Positions 1 through 5,110 of a DNA stretch of 5,840 bases are shown piece by piece. The translations under genes were made by a program, and so were the position numbers. A model generated the notes under the pieces. The model had not been told where the DNA came from. It ran no database searches and saw nothing but the letters and a program-made list of their open reading frames with translations. Within the stretch, counting starts at the first letter, position 1; every line of letters starts with the position of its first letter. The stretch is from Oribacterium sp. (GTDB lineage: Bacteria > Bacillota_A > Clostridia > Lachnospirales > Lachnospiraceae), in NCBI GenBank assembly GCA_017940955.1, contig JAGAXP010000091.1, positions 1 to 5,840 on the forward strand, written 5' to 3'.

Positions 1-82
1 AGAAACCACCTGTGGGTACCTCCGGTATCTCTGAATGTAGAAGTTTGGTTGCTAATACATTACAGAAACACAGGTGGTTTTT
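1..82. ncRNA. Candidate structured RNA with three-way-junction fold
   Basis: AAACCACCTGTG at 3-14 is perfectly complementary to CACAGGTGGTTT at 69-80; flanking positions 1-2 and 81-82 can add a G-U and an A-U pair. Inside this stem lie two separate hairpins. One pairs 15-20 with 24-29 around a 3-nt loop (one G-U pair). The other pairs CTGAATGTA (31-39) with 56-65, with a single bulged A at 62. Nested and adjacent stems consuming most of 82 nt are unlikely by chance. The + strand stem is followed by TTTTTC, so it could also work as a large terminator or attenuator; the minus strand folds equally well. I matched it to no known class: purine and TPP riboswitch cores, the hammerhead core (no CUGAUGA) and T-box are all absent. 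The window starts at the stem edge, so the element may extend upstream. Confidence 0.4.
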
Positions 83-105
83 CAATTGTTAAAAAATGGT
101 TTTAA

Positions 106-132
106 GGTATGATTTTTACCCACCATCATACC
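106..132. repeat. Inverted repeat (hairpin)
   Basis: GGTATGAT at 106-113 is exactly complementary to ATCATACC at 125-132, leaving an 11-nt loop. It lies between the three-way-junction structure and the terminator at 162-186. With the next imperfect palindrome (AAGCCT at 135-140 pairing with AGGCTT at 151-156, AT-rich centre) it makes a run of stems that would all lie in one + strand transcript. Confidence 0.5.
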
Positions 133-161
133 CGAAGCCTCTAAAATTTTAGGCTTTACTG

Positions 162-186
162 GGCTCCCAGCTATGGAGCCTTTTTT
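162..186 (+). terminator. Intrinsic terminator
   Basis: GGCTCC (162-167) pairs with GGAGCC (175-180) around a 7-nt loop and is followed at once by six T residues (181-186). This is a canonical rho-independent terminator for a + strand transcript arriving from the left, which must cross the stems at 1-156. No gene ends just upstream inside the window, so the terminated RNA is either the candidate structured RNA or the 3' tail of a gene left of the window. From here to 298 I see no further gene or convincing promoter. Confidence 0.7.
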
Positions 187-298
187 CGCATAGCAAAAAC
201 CATTTCCCCTTGTCTTGCAATCCATGCTGTAAATTACATAGAAAAAAGCTTCGGTATCAGCTGAAACCAGACTACGCCCATAAAAATACATATTATGC

Positions 299-694
299 TT
301 GCCCAAGGATGGCTTTTACATCGACCGAGCAATGACGAAATCACAGATGGTCTTACAGACTGACATCCTTACCAAGGATCTTGTGATGGATAAGTATAAG
401 GCAGGATATGAGATTACATCCTTTGCAGCTGAATCCTTTGATGATTCTGTAAACGGTTCCCTTAGAAAGGGCGATATCGTGGATGTATATGACGTGGATC
501 CGGCAACAGAGATGCTTACCCTTATGGCAGAAAATGTATATGTCAGCGAAGTATATGATAATGCCGGTAAGAAGATTACGGAAGACGATGGCATAGCGAC
601 ATCTTTTACGGTATGGGTAACACCGGTGGAAGTGGAAAGTATCAATACTGCGGTTGTATATGGCGGTATACAAATGTATTTAAAAAATGAATAA
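299..694 (+). pseudogene. C-terminal fragment of a SAF-domain/CpaB-like protein (5'-truncated)
   Basis: The reading frame encodes up to 131 residues. The segment GYEITSFAAESF...GSLRKGDIVDVY, then a strand-rich tail ending YGGIQMYLKNE, resembles the C-terminal half of SAF-domain proteins related to the Tad/Flp pilus assembly factor CpaB/RcpC. In Firmicutes these are usually membrane-anchored and about twice as long or more. The N-terminal membrane segment and first SAF part are missing: an in-frame TAA lies at 281-283. The only starts are TTG at 299 or ATG at 332, neither with a convincing ribosome binding site, so I read it as a remnant rather than a functional gene. The fragment is capped by the terminator at 705-739. 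Family assignment comes from remembered motif pattern, not a search. It could instead be a short stand-alone protein starting at 332. Confidence 0.5.
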
Positions 695-704
695 ATAGCG
701 TAGC

Positions 705-739
705 AGTGCACCTTTGAAGCAATTCGGGGTGCACTTTTT
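705..739 (+). terminator. Intrinsic terminator after the SAF-like fragment
   Basis: AGTGCACC (705-712) pairs perfectly with GGTGCACT (728-735), and the T-run continues to 739. It lies about 10 bases after the stop codon of the SAF-like fragment and just before the promoter at 743, so it insulates the downstream operon from transcription coming from the left. Confidence 0.85.
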
Positions 740-742
740 AGA

Positions 743-771
743 TTGACATTGTTCGTTATAATGCATAAAAT
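743..771 (+). promoter_or_regulatory. Sigma-A-type promoter for the downstream operon
   Basis: A consensus -35 box TTGACA (743-748) is followed, after an optimal 17-bp spacer, by TAAAAT (766-771), a 5/6 match to the -10 consensus. Transcription would start near 778, giving a leader of about 60 nt before the HTH gene. A perfect TATAAT also occurs at 757-762, but it is only 8 bp from this -35 box, so it is less likely to be the -10 element in use. The promoter sits directly behind a terminator, as expected for the head of an operon. Confidence 0.75.
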
Positions 772-839
772 ATATGATAAGGGATTCTATCTCTAACTAT
801 ATGAGACTATTGACGGAAGTTATCTTTATTGAGGTGCAT

Positions 840-1046
840 ATGGAAGGATATATGACAATCAAACAGGCAGCAGAAAAATGGGATGTAACACCAAGAAGAA
901 TCCAAAAGCTATGTAAGGACGGCAGAATAGAGGGTGCTACGAAATTTGGGAGAGACTGGGCTATACCTTCGGATGCTGCAAAGCCTGAAGACAAGAGGGT
1001 AACTACCGGAGAATATAGAAATTGGCGTAAGAAGAAAGAAGATTAA
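840..1046 (+). CDS. Small winged helix-turn-helix DNA-binding protein (excisionase/MerR-like)
   Basis: The product is 68 residues. Residues 5-30 (MTIKQAAEKWDVTPRRIQ...) form a helix-turn-helix of the excisionase/MerR type. The wing-like stretch GATKFGRDWAIP (32-43) follows, then a basic tail (EYRNWRKKK). Such minimal proteins bind DNA in phage, integrative-element and toxin-antitoxin contexts, as excisionases or autoregulators. Start choice: GAGGTG at 831-836 lies 3 nt from the ATG at 840. A second ATG at 852 has a purine-rich GGAAGGA just upstream and would give 64 residues. An ATG at 774 is in frame but overlaps the expected transcription start and lacks a ribosome binding site, so I rejected it. 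As first gene behind the promoter it is the natural candidate regulator of the operon; the target is unknown. Confidence 0.85.
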   Translation: MEGYMTIKQAAEKWDVTPRRIQKLCKDGRIEGATKFGRDWAIPSDAAKPEDKRVTTGEYRNWRKKKED

Positions 1047-1050
1047 GGTG

Positions 1051-1307
1051 ATGAGGCTAAAAAAGAGAATTTTAATGCAGGTTTGCCTTACAGCAGTTGG
1101 CTGAAAGAAGAGCTTATTGGCGAGGTTTGTGATTCTGTTAGTGGATTTGAGTGCAGAGGACTGGTAGAGAAGTACGGGCTTCATTTCGATGAAAGTACTG
1201 TGGATGTCATTATGGGAATCAGTAAGCTTGATGATTTGCCGGATGATTTAAAAAAGATTGCAGTGGATATTATCAGAATGGAGTTGGACGAGAACTTTCA
1301 AGCATAA
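1051..1307 (+). CDS. Hypothetical protein, apparently requiring a -1 frameshift near its start
   Basis: The main frame encodes an uncharacterised acidic helical protein (…PYSSWLKEELIGEVCD…, ending RMELDENFQA). In that frame the only usable start is TTG at 1083, with almost no ribosome binding site, and the frame is otherwise open back to the HTH stop at 1044-1046. The ATG at 1051, four bases after that stop, opens the frame ATG AGG CTA AAA AAG, which dies after 17 codons unless the ribosome slips -1. The heptamer A AAA AAG (1059-1065) is exactly in phase for such slippage. The shifted product is MRLKKENFNAGLPYSSW..., 85 residues. Alternatively one A was lost from an A7 run by mutation or sequencing error. 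The purine match upstream of ATG 1051 (AAGG, 1045-1048) is unusually close. Function unknown; I recognise no domain. Confidence 0.6.
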
Positions 1308-1356
1308 AGGATTCGGCAAGGTTGGTTGAGTCCGGATTATGGGACAGTTAGTGGGA

Positions 1357-1362
1357 TATAAT
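1357..1362 (+). promoter_or_regulatory. Possible -10 element before the nuclease gene
   Basis: A perfect TATAAT sits 23 bp upstream of the nuclease start, inside the 78-bp gap that is the widest spacing in the operon. No good -35 hexamer is at the right distance (GGATTA at 1334-1339 is poor) and the extended -10 TG is absent, so this is only a weak internal promoter candidate. Confidence 0.25.
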
Positions 1363-1385
1363 TAGGATAGATAGGTGGTGGACAA

Positions 1386-1839
1386 ATGCCAAACTTAAAA
1401 TGGTCACAGCTTAGTGGAATGCAGCTTGGTCGATATGCAGAGTATTATGCCAAAATGGAGTTTACATCCTACGGGTATGATGTTTATACATCTGAGGTGG
1501 ATGATCATGGCGTGGATTTTGTTGCGAAATATGACAGTAAATTTTACGAAGTACAGGTAAAATCGGTAAGACAGGATGGTTATCTTTATATCCCAAAGGA
1601 AAAGGTGATTGTCAGTGATAACTTTTTAATCTGTTATATGCGTTTTACTGATGATAATCTACCGGATGTGTTTGTTTTCCCTGCGACAGTATGGGAACAG
1701 CCCGAATGCGTTATTTGTTGACAGACCTTATGATAAACCAGGGCAGAAGAGCAAGCCCGAATATGGAATTAGTTACAACAAAAAGAATGCACCTTTGTTG
1801 GAAAAATACAGAGCGGAATCGTTTTTTGAAGCCCGTTAA
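1386..1839 (+). pseudogene. PD-(D/E)xK-type nuclease (DUF4365-like), disrupted by a +1 frameshift
   Basis: The first 106 residues carry a restriction-endonuclease-like core: GRYAEYYAKMEF with E20, then HGVDFV with D44, then FYEVQVKS with E55/Q57 and K59. This is the layout of the DUF4365/PD-(D/E)xK superfamily, whose members cut nucleic acid and occur in mobile elements and defence loci. After WEQP the frame runs into TGA at 1719. Removing one C from the CCC at 1701-1703 restores …WEQPNALFVDRPYDKPGQ… and a continuous 150-residue protein ending at 1839, beside the next gene's ribosome binding site. The catalytic residues lie before the break; the unshifted product has 111 residues and lacks its C-terminal helix. 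AGGTGG (1373-1378), 7 nt from the ATG, fixes the start. Mutation, sequencing error or +1 frameshifting at CCC are all possible. The family call is from motifs only. Confidence 0.7.
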
Positions 1840-1846
1840 GGAGGTG
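1838..1846 (+). promoter_or_regulatory. Strong Shine-Dalgarno sequence
   Basis: AAGGAGGTG is a near-complete anti-16S match 6 nt before the ATG at 1853. It overlaps the TAA that ends the restored nuclease frame. This supports the 55-residue gene being translated and suggests the intact nuclease frame was once coupled to it. Confidence 0.8.
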
Positions 1847-1852
1847 TGCTGA

Positions 1853-2020
1853 ATGGAGAGAAAATATCCTTTTGAAACAAAGTCGGCAGAACAACTTATT
1901 AAGGAATGTAATGAAGCCAACAAGAATAGTAAGCCTTTACCGCCGGAAGAAGCTATGGCGGAGGAAATCGAGGATGATGCTAAAGGCGGATACAGACCCG
2001 AAACGGATGAGGAGGATTGA
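1853..2020 (+). CDS. Small acidic hypothetical protein (55 aa)
   Basis: The sequence begins MERKYPFETK and ends RPETDEED. It has 17 Asp/Glu against 8 Lys/Arg, no membrane segment and no recognisable domain. The strong ribosome binding site at 1838-1846, and the neat fit between the nuclease frame and the next gene, argue that it is a real gene although short. The composition suggests a mostly disordered or helical cytoplasmic protein. Next to a nuclease it could act as an inhibitor or accessory factor, but the sequence gives no direct evidence of that. Confidence 0.7.
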   Translation: MERKYPFETKSAEQLIKECNEANKNSKPLPPEEAMAEEIEDDAKGGYRPETDEED

Positions 2021-2025
2021 TCATT

Positions 2026-2193
2026 ATGCTGGAATTTGGTGAACTTACAGAGGAAGAGGCAAAGCACTTCAAAGAGGAAGTAAATAAATCGGCTAAAAAA
2101 AAATATTCAGTAGAAGAGATGGAAATATGGCCGGATGATGCGACAGATGAAGAAGTGCAGGAAATCATTGATGGGAGGTTTAAGGATGAGTAA
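2026..2193 (+). CDS. Small acidic hypothetical protein (55 aa), translationally coupled to the next gene
   Basis: This begins MLEFGELTEEEAKHF and ends IIDGRFKDE, with 19 acidic against 8 basic residues and predicted mostly helical character. GGAGG at 2011-2015, inside the end of the preceding gene, lies 10 nt upstream of the ATG. The stop codon (2191-2193) lies inside the next gene: ATGAGTAA contains the next start and this stop, an arrangement typical of translational coupling. I recognise no family. It is the same length as its upstream neighbour and similarly acidic, but I see no clear sequence similarity between them. Confidence 0.7.
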   Translation: MLEFGELTEEEAKHFKEEVNKSAKKKYSVEEMEIWPDDATDEEVQEIIDGRFKDE

Positions 2194-2818
2194 AAAATAT
2201 CCCGTAGTGACACTGTGCGGAAGCACCAGATTTAAGACAGATTTTGAACGAGTGCAGAAAGAGCTTACTTTAAAAGGCTATATTGTGATTTCTGTTGGAT
2301 TATTTGGACATTCCGGTGATGAAGAGGTCTGGGAAGGAATGTCGGAGAATACGCTGACGGAAACAAAGCAGATGCTGGATGATATGCATAAAAGAAAAAT
2401 AGACATGGCAGATGAGACTTTTGTGGTCAACCCAGGCGGATACATTGGGGATAGCACATGGTCAGAGATTCGCTATGCCTATATGACGGATAAGAAGATA
2501 AAGTCATTGGTAGAAATACCGGGTGCTGAGATAAAGGAAAGGGCAGAAGATGTTATTGCCCGTGCTGAGGAACAGGCTGAACATAGCATTGATGCACTTC
2601 GTCATGAAGGAGTCTATGCAGATTTAGAGATGCACCCGTCTTTCGTATTTAAGGGTGAAACAATTTATGATCCGTGGGTAAATGAAGCTGCCAACAGTGC
2701 AGAAACGGACTTTTCCGATCACAACGATCCAAAGCAGGCAGTTGAACCGTTTTCATATTATGGAAAACAAAAGGTAGCGGATTTCGTTGAGCGAGTAATT
2801 GCAATGCATAACAAATAG
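2186..2818 (+). CDS. Nucleoside 2-deoxyribosyltransferase-like protein
   Basis: The 210-residue product starts with a Rossmann-like nucleotide-binding strand and loop, VVTLCGSTRF (7-16). A further strand follows (GYIVISVGLFG, 31-41), then IDMADETFVVNPGGYIGDST (72-91) and WSEIRYA with E94 at the place of the catalytic glutamate in the nucleoside 2-deoxyribosyltransferase superfamily. That family breaks or exchanges N-glycosidic bonds of (deoxy)nucleosides and nucleotides, and phage and island versions are common. The C-terminal 90 or so residues go beyond the usual fold: a charged helix (115-140), then a Trp/Asp-rich region ending in another helix. They may be a separate domain. Start: GGGAGG (2173-2178) is 7 nt from the ATG at 2186; an in-frame ATG at 2135 lies inside the previous gene and was rejected. 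True activity cannot be told from sequence. Confidence 0.8.
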   Translation: MSKKYPVVTLCGSTRFKTDFERVQKELTLKGYIVISVGLFGHSGDEEVWEGMSENTLTETKQMLDDMHKRKIDMADETFVVNPGGYIGDSTWSEIRYAYMTDKKIKSLVEIPGAEIKERAEDVIARAEEQAEHSIDALRHEGVYADLEMHPSFVFKGETIYDPWVNEAANSAETDFSDHNDPKQAVEPFSYYGKQKVADFVERVIAMHNK

Positions 2819-2843
2819 CGTAAATCTTTTAGGGGATGGCAAA

Positions 2844-3506
2844 ATGAGAATTGCTACATGGAATATTGAGCGGTTGAAGCATAAGGCAGATTCCGACAAA
2901 ATCTATGAAAAGATATATGATGCAAAGGCTGATATCTTAGTTTTGACAGAGACGGATACTAGAATTAGTCCCGAGTATAAATATTGCTACAGTACGCCTT
3001 TATTAGCGGAAATTCAACCGGATTACTACGGAGAGACAGAAAACAGGGTAACTATTTTTTCTGATTATCCATGTGTGCGGCAATACGATACATTTGACAA
3101 CCGTACAGCAATTTGTGTTGATCTGGACACACCAAAAGGTTTGCTTCTTGTGTATGGCACCATAATAGGTATTTTTGGGAACCGAGAAAAATCCTTTATG
3201 CCGGATCTTGAAAAGCAGATGGAAGATATAAGAAGACTTACGGCAGAAAGTCAGCAAATCTGTGTTTTGGGAGATTATAACCTTACATTTTGTGATAACT
3301 ATTATTACACGAAAGCAGGGCGAGACGCTGTTAATGATACATTTAAGGAATGTGGATTAAAACTTGTAACGAGAGATAGGGCGGAATGTATTGACCATAT
3401 TGCTATATCTGAATCGTTTACTGCGGGGAGCACAATTACAGTAGACGAGTGGAACTATGATAAGACGCTATCTGATCATAAAGGGATAGTTGCGGATATT
3501 CGATGA
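2844..3506 (+). CDS. Endonuclease/exonuclease/phosphatase (EEP) family protein
   Basis: The product is 220 residues, a compact single EEP domain. The family's active-site motifs appear in order: ATWNIE with N7, LTETDT with the metal-binding E36, VYGTIIG (103-109), LGDYNL with D144 and N146, CIDHIAIS with D184 and H185, and LSDHKGI with D211 and H212. All residues expected for Mg-dependent phosphoester cleavage are present, so it is probably active. The superfamily includes DNA nucleases such as AP endonuclease and DNase I, and also phosphatases, so the substrate cannot be fixed. No signal peptide is seen, suggesting a cytoplasmic enzyme. AGGGGA (2831-2836) lies 7 nt from the ATG at 2844; the frame is open further upstream only across the previous gene's end. 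Confidence 0.85.
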   Translation: MRIATWNIERLKHKADSDKIYEKIYDAKADILVLTETDTRISPEYKYCYSTPLLAEIQPDYYGETENRVTIFSDYPCVRQYDTFDNRTAICVDLDTPKGLLLVYGTIIGIFGNREKSFMPDLEKQMEDIRRLTAESQQICVLGDYNLTFCDNYYYTKAGRDAVNDTFKECGLKLVTRDRAECIDHIAISESFTAGSTITVDEWNYDKTLSDHKGIVADIR

Positions 3507-3513
3507 GAGGAAG
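3506..3513 (+). promoter_or_regulatory. Shine-Dalgarno sequence choosing a GTG start
   Basis: AGAGGAAG begins at the last base of the EEP stop codon and lies 6 nt before GTG at 3520. It marks GTG 3520 as the start of the next gene, rather than the in-frame TTG at 3490, which lies inside the EEP coding region and has no ribosome binding site. Confidence 0.7.
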
Positions 3514-3519
3514 ATTAGT

Positions 3520-4413
3520 GTGAAGAATCAATATGTTGGAGATATAGGAGACTTTGGAAAATACTCCATGCTCCGTGCGTTCGTAGATGCCGGAGTCAAG
3601 GTTGGGGTGAATTGGTATCTTACTGAAAATGACGGTTCCAATGACGGGAAGTTTACGGACTATTTGAATAAGGGAAAGATGCGTAGATACTGCCCCGAAA
3701 TATTTGATGCTCTGATTGATATTGCTGATAAAAAAGATAAGAGTGTTACGGATATAGAGGATAGCGGAATTTTGCCCGGCGTGCGTTTTTATTCCAATAT
3801 TCTTAAGCCGGATGGTACACCGGGAGACCGTGAGCAGGAAAGAAGCTACTGGTTTCAGGAAAGCATGCATGAGCTGGCGGATTCTGAACTTATTTTTATG
3901 GATCCGGATAATGGACTTCTTGAAAGTGATGACCCTACAAAGCTTGGCGGTGAGAAGTACGTACTTCCAAGTGAGGTTGAGAGTTATTTCATAGAAGGAC
4001 ACAATGTCGTTTACTACTGTCATAAGGGTAGAAGACCTTACGCGCAGTGGGAGGCGCATAAGAGCCTTATGTTTGAACGAATTAAAGATGCGAAACCTGC
4101 AATTCTTACTTATCACAAGGGTTCACAGCGTTCATACATTTTCTTGATTCATGAGGAAAATTTTGTAAAGTATCGGAAAATAATAGACCGGCTTTTGAGT
4201 GGCTGGTACAAAATATTTTCCGAAGAATATACATCAAAAGGAAATCCTGCCGATGAAGCAGTAGGAGAAGCGCTCGTGATAGAACGGGAGGATGGCTCCA
4301 GGTACACTATTGAGAAACGTGCTGATGGCAGGATTCAGATGAAAAGCAGCAAGGAGCCAAACGCAACAAGGATTGTCACGGTAGATATGTTTCTTAGAGA
4401 CATTGGATTTTAA
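3520..4413 (+). CDS. Uncharacterised protein with NQYxGDxGDxGKY and FMDPDNG motifs
   Basis: This 297-residue protein starts at GTG. Its N-terminus NQYVGDIGDFGKYSMLRAF (3-21), then VGVNWYLTENDGSNDG (28-43), matches the pattern I recall for a poorly characterised family found on phages and islands. A second conserved block is LIFMDPDNGL (124-133). KY at 146-147, YYCHKGRRPYAQW (165-177) and a later ILTYHKGSQRSYIF segment (195-208) follow. The hydrophobic strand ending in DPDNG resembles an acidic active-site loop in a Rossmann-type fold, and the conserved His/Arg residues suggest a nucleotide- or nucleic-acid-acting enzyme; that is inference. Residues from about 240 on (ALVIEREDGSRYTIEKRADG…) look like a small extra beta domain. 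It directly follows the EEP gene, so the two are very likely co-translated. I know no experimental function. Confidence 0.75.
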   Translation: MKNQYVGDIGDFGKYSMLRAFVDAGVKVGVNWYLTENDGSNDGKFTDYLNKGKMRRYCPEIFDALIDIADKKDKSVTDIEDSGILPGVRFYSNILKPDGTPGDREQERSYWFQESMHELADSELIFMDPDNGLLESDDPTKLGGEKYVLPSEVESYFIEGHNVVYYCHKGRRPYAQWEAHKSLMFERIKDAKPAILTYHKGSQRSYIFLIHEENFVKYRKIIDRLLSGWYKIFSEEYTSKGNPADEAVGEALVIEREDGSRYTIEKRADGRIQMKSSKEPNATRIVTVDMFLRDIGF

Positions 4414-4425
4414 GGATGTGATTAA

Positions 4426-4617
4426 ATGTCGAACGGAAGATATTCAGATGACCCTCGCGAAGATTCCTTATTTAGAGATGATGAAATGCGTTTGATGGAA
4501 GAACTGGAAAACGAAACGAATGAACAGCCAGCGAATAATTCTAAAGCAGGTTTATATGGGACATTGTTTATCATTGGTCTTATGACGTTGTTCTTTTGGT
4601 GGTTCTTCTGGGGATAA
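4426..4617 (+). CDS. Tail-anchored single-pass membrane microprotein
   Basis: The product is 63 residues. The first 40 are hydrophilic and strongly acidic (YSDDPREDSLF, MRLMEELENE). Residues 43-63 form one hydrophobic, aromatic-rich segment, LYGTLFIIGLMTLFFWWFFWG, which ends the protein. This topology predicts a C-terminally anchored inner-membrane protein with its acidic part in the cytoplasm. It begins 12 nt after the previous stop, with AAGGA at 4412-4416 upstream. No family is recognised. Small membrane proteins of this kind occur as effectors, regulators or toxins in accessory operons, but which applies here cannot be judged. Confidence 0.75.
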   Translation: MSNGRYSDDPREDSLFRDDEMRLMEELENETNEQPANNSKAGLYGTLFIIGLMTLFFWWFFWG

Positions 4618-4637
4618 TGGAAAAAGGTGGTATATAA

Positions 4638-5015
4638 ATGCAACTTGGATGGGTGGATTATTCCAGAGAGGAAATAGAGACAATTAAAGAGCTGCTTAAA
4701 GTGCTTGGGGAATCATTTTCTCTGGATGAGCTTGGCGTAGGTATCGTGAGAGACAGCATCTCCGATCTTTTGTATCCAGGTACATCCGTCTTACATACTC
4801 GCGCAAAGTATTACATCCTGATACCGGAGTTTTTTAAGAAGGCTATGAAGAGTGAGCTTACAACGGGTTCCGAGATTAGGAATCTGATCAATACGGATCA
4901 GGACAGAATTGCAAGAGCACTCAGACGTGTCATAGATGAGGAAACAGGAACAAAGGCACAGACCAGCGGATTAAAAAAAGTAAGAGACCTAATAAAACAA
5001 ATGACAATAAAATAA
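4638..5015 (+). CDS. DUF6361-like protein, N-terminal part only
   Basis: The 125-residue product opens GWVDYSREE (4-12). The block DELGVGIVRDSISDLLYPG (30-48), then TSVLHTRAKYYILIPEFF (49-66), matches the signature I recall from the N-terminus of DUF6361 proteins (DELGIGxxRDxxxDLLFPGTSTxxTRAxYFxxxP). Those proteins are, as I remember, around 400 residues, so roughly two thirds is missing. The last 25 or so residues (EETGTKAQTSGLKKVRD...) do not follow the expected pattern, and no other frame downstream continues the family. AAGGTGG (4624-4630), 7 nt before the ATG, supports the start. The gene stops 38 nt before the terminator at 5053 and about 150 nt before an IS transposase, suggesting truncation during an old rearrangement. 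A naturally short version is the alternative. The function of the family is not known to me. Confidence 0.65.
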   Translation: MQLGWVDYSREEIETIKELLKVLGESFSLDELGVGIVRDSISDLLYPGTSVLHTRAKYYILIPEFFKKAMKSELTTGSEIRNLINTDQDRIARALRRVIDEETGTKAQTSGLKKVRDLIKQMTIK

Positions 5016-5052
5016 GTGGCATCCCAATTTTCGTTCTTAGGAATTATTTTTT

Positions 5053-5110
5053 AAGGCATTAAAATAGGTATTGTAAATGAATGAGTACTGTTTTAATGCC
5101 TTTTTTATTT
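5053..5110 (+). terminator. Operon-ending intrinsic terminator
   Basis: AAGGCATTAAAA (5053-5064) pairs perfectly with TTTTAATGCCTT (5091-5102) around a 26-nt loop. A T-rich tract runs on to 5110 (TTTTTTATTTT from 5101). The T-tract is on the + strand side only, so it ends transcription of the operon rather than of the oppositely oriented transposase. The loop is longer than usual, so efficiency is uncertain. Confidence 0.75.

Noticed and set aside
31..70. Hammerhead-ribozyme-like core (CTGA … GAAAC) in the three-way junction.
   Set aside because: The required CUGAUGA followed by stem II is absent: the bases after CUGA are themselves paired in the 31-65 hairpin, so the core cannot form.
82..306. 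A 74-codon open frame on the minus strand (…YFYGRSLVSADTEAFF… KPFFNN).
   Set aside because: Codon use is not absurd, but it has no ribosome binding site, resembles no family I know, and covers the hairpins and the + strand terminator at 162-186. It could be the tail of a lost gene, with the 3-80 stem as its terminator. I could not support it.
757..762. Perfect TATAAT as the -10 box of the main promoter.
   Set aside because: It is only 8 bp from TTGACA, and no other -35 box is at a proper distance; TAAAAT at 766-771 with a 17-bp spacer fits better.
774..839. Upstream extension of the HTH gene to ATG 774.
   Set aside because: It begins at about the predicted transcription start, has no ribosome binding site and adds residues unlike the family; GAGGTG at 831-836 favours 840.
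3436..4116. Long 226-codon open frame on the minus strand.
   Set aside because: It is antisense to the well-supported EEP and NQY-family genes, has no recognisable motif and no start signal; it is a shadow of the real coding frames.
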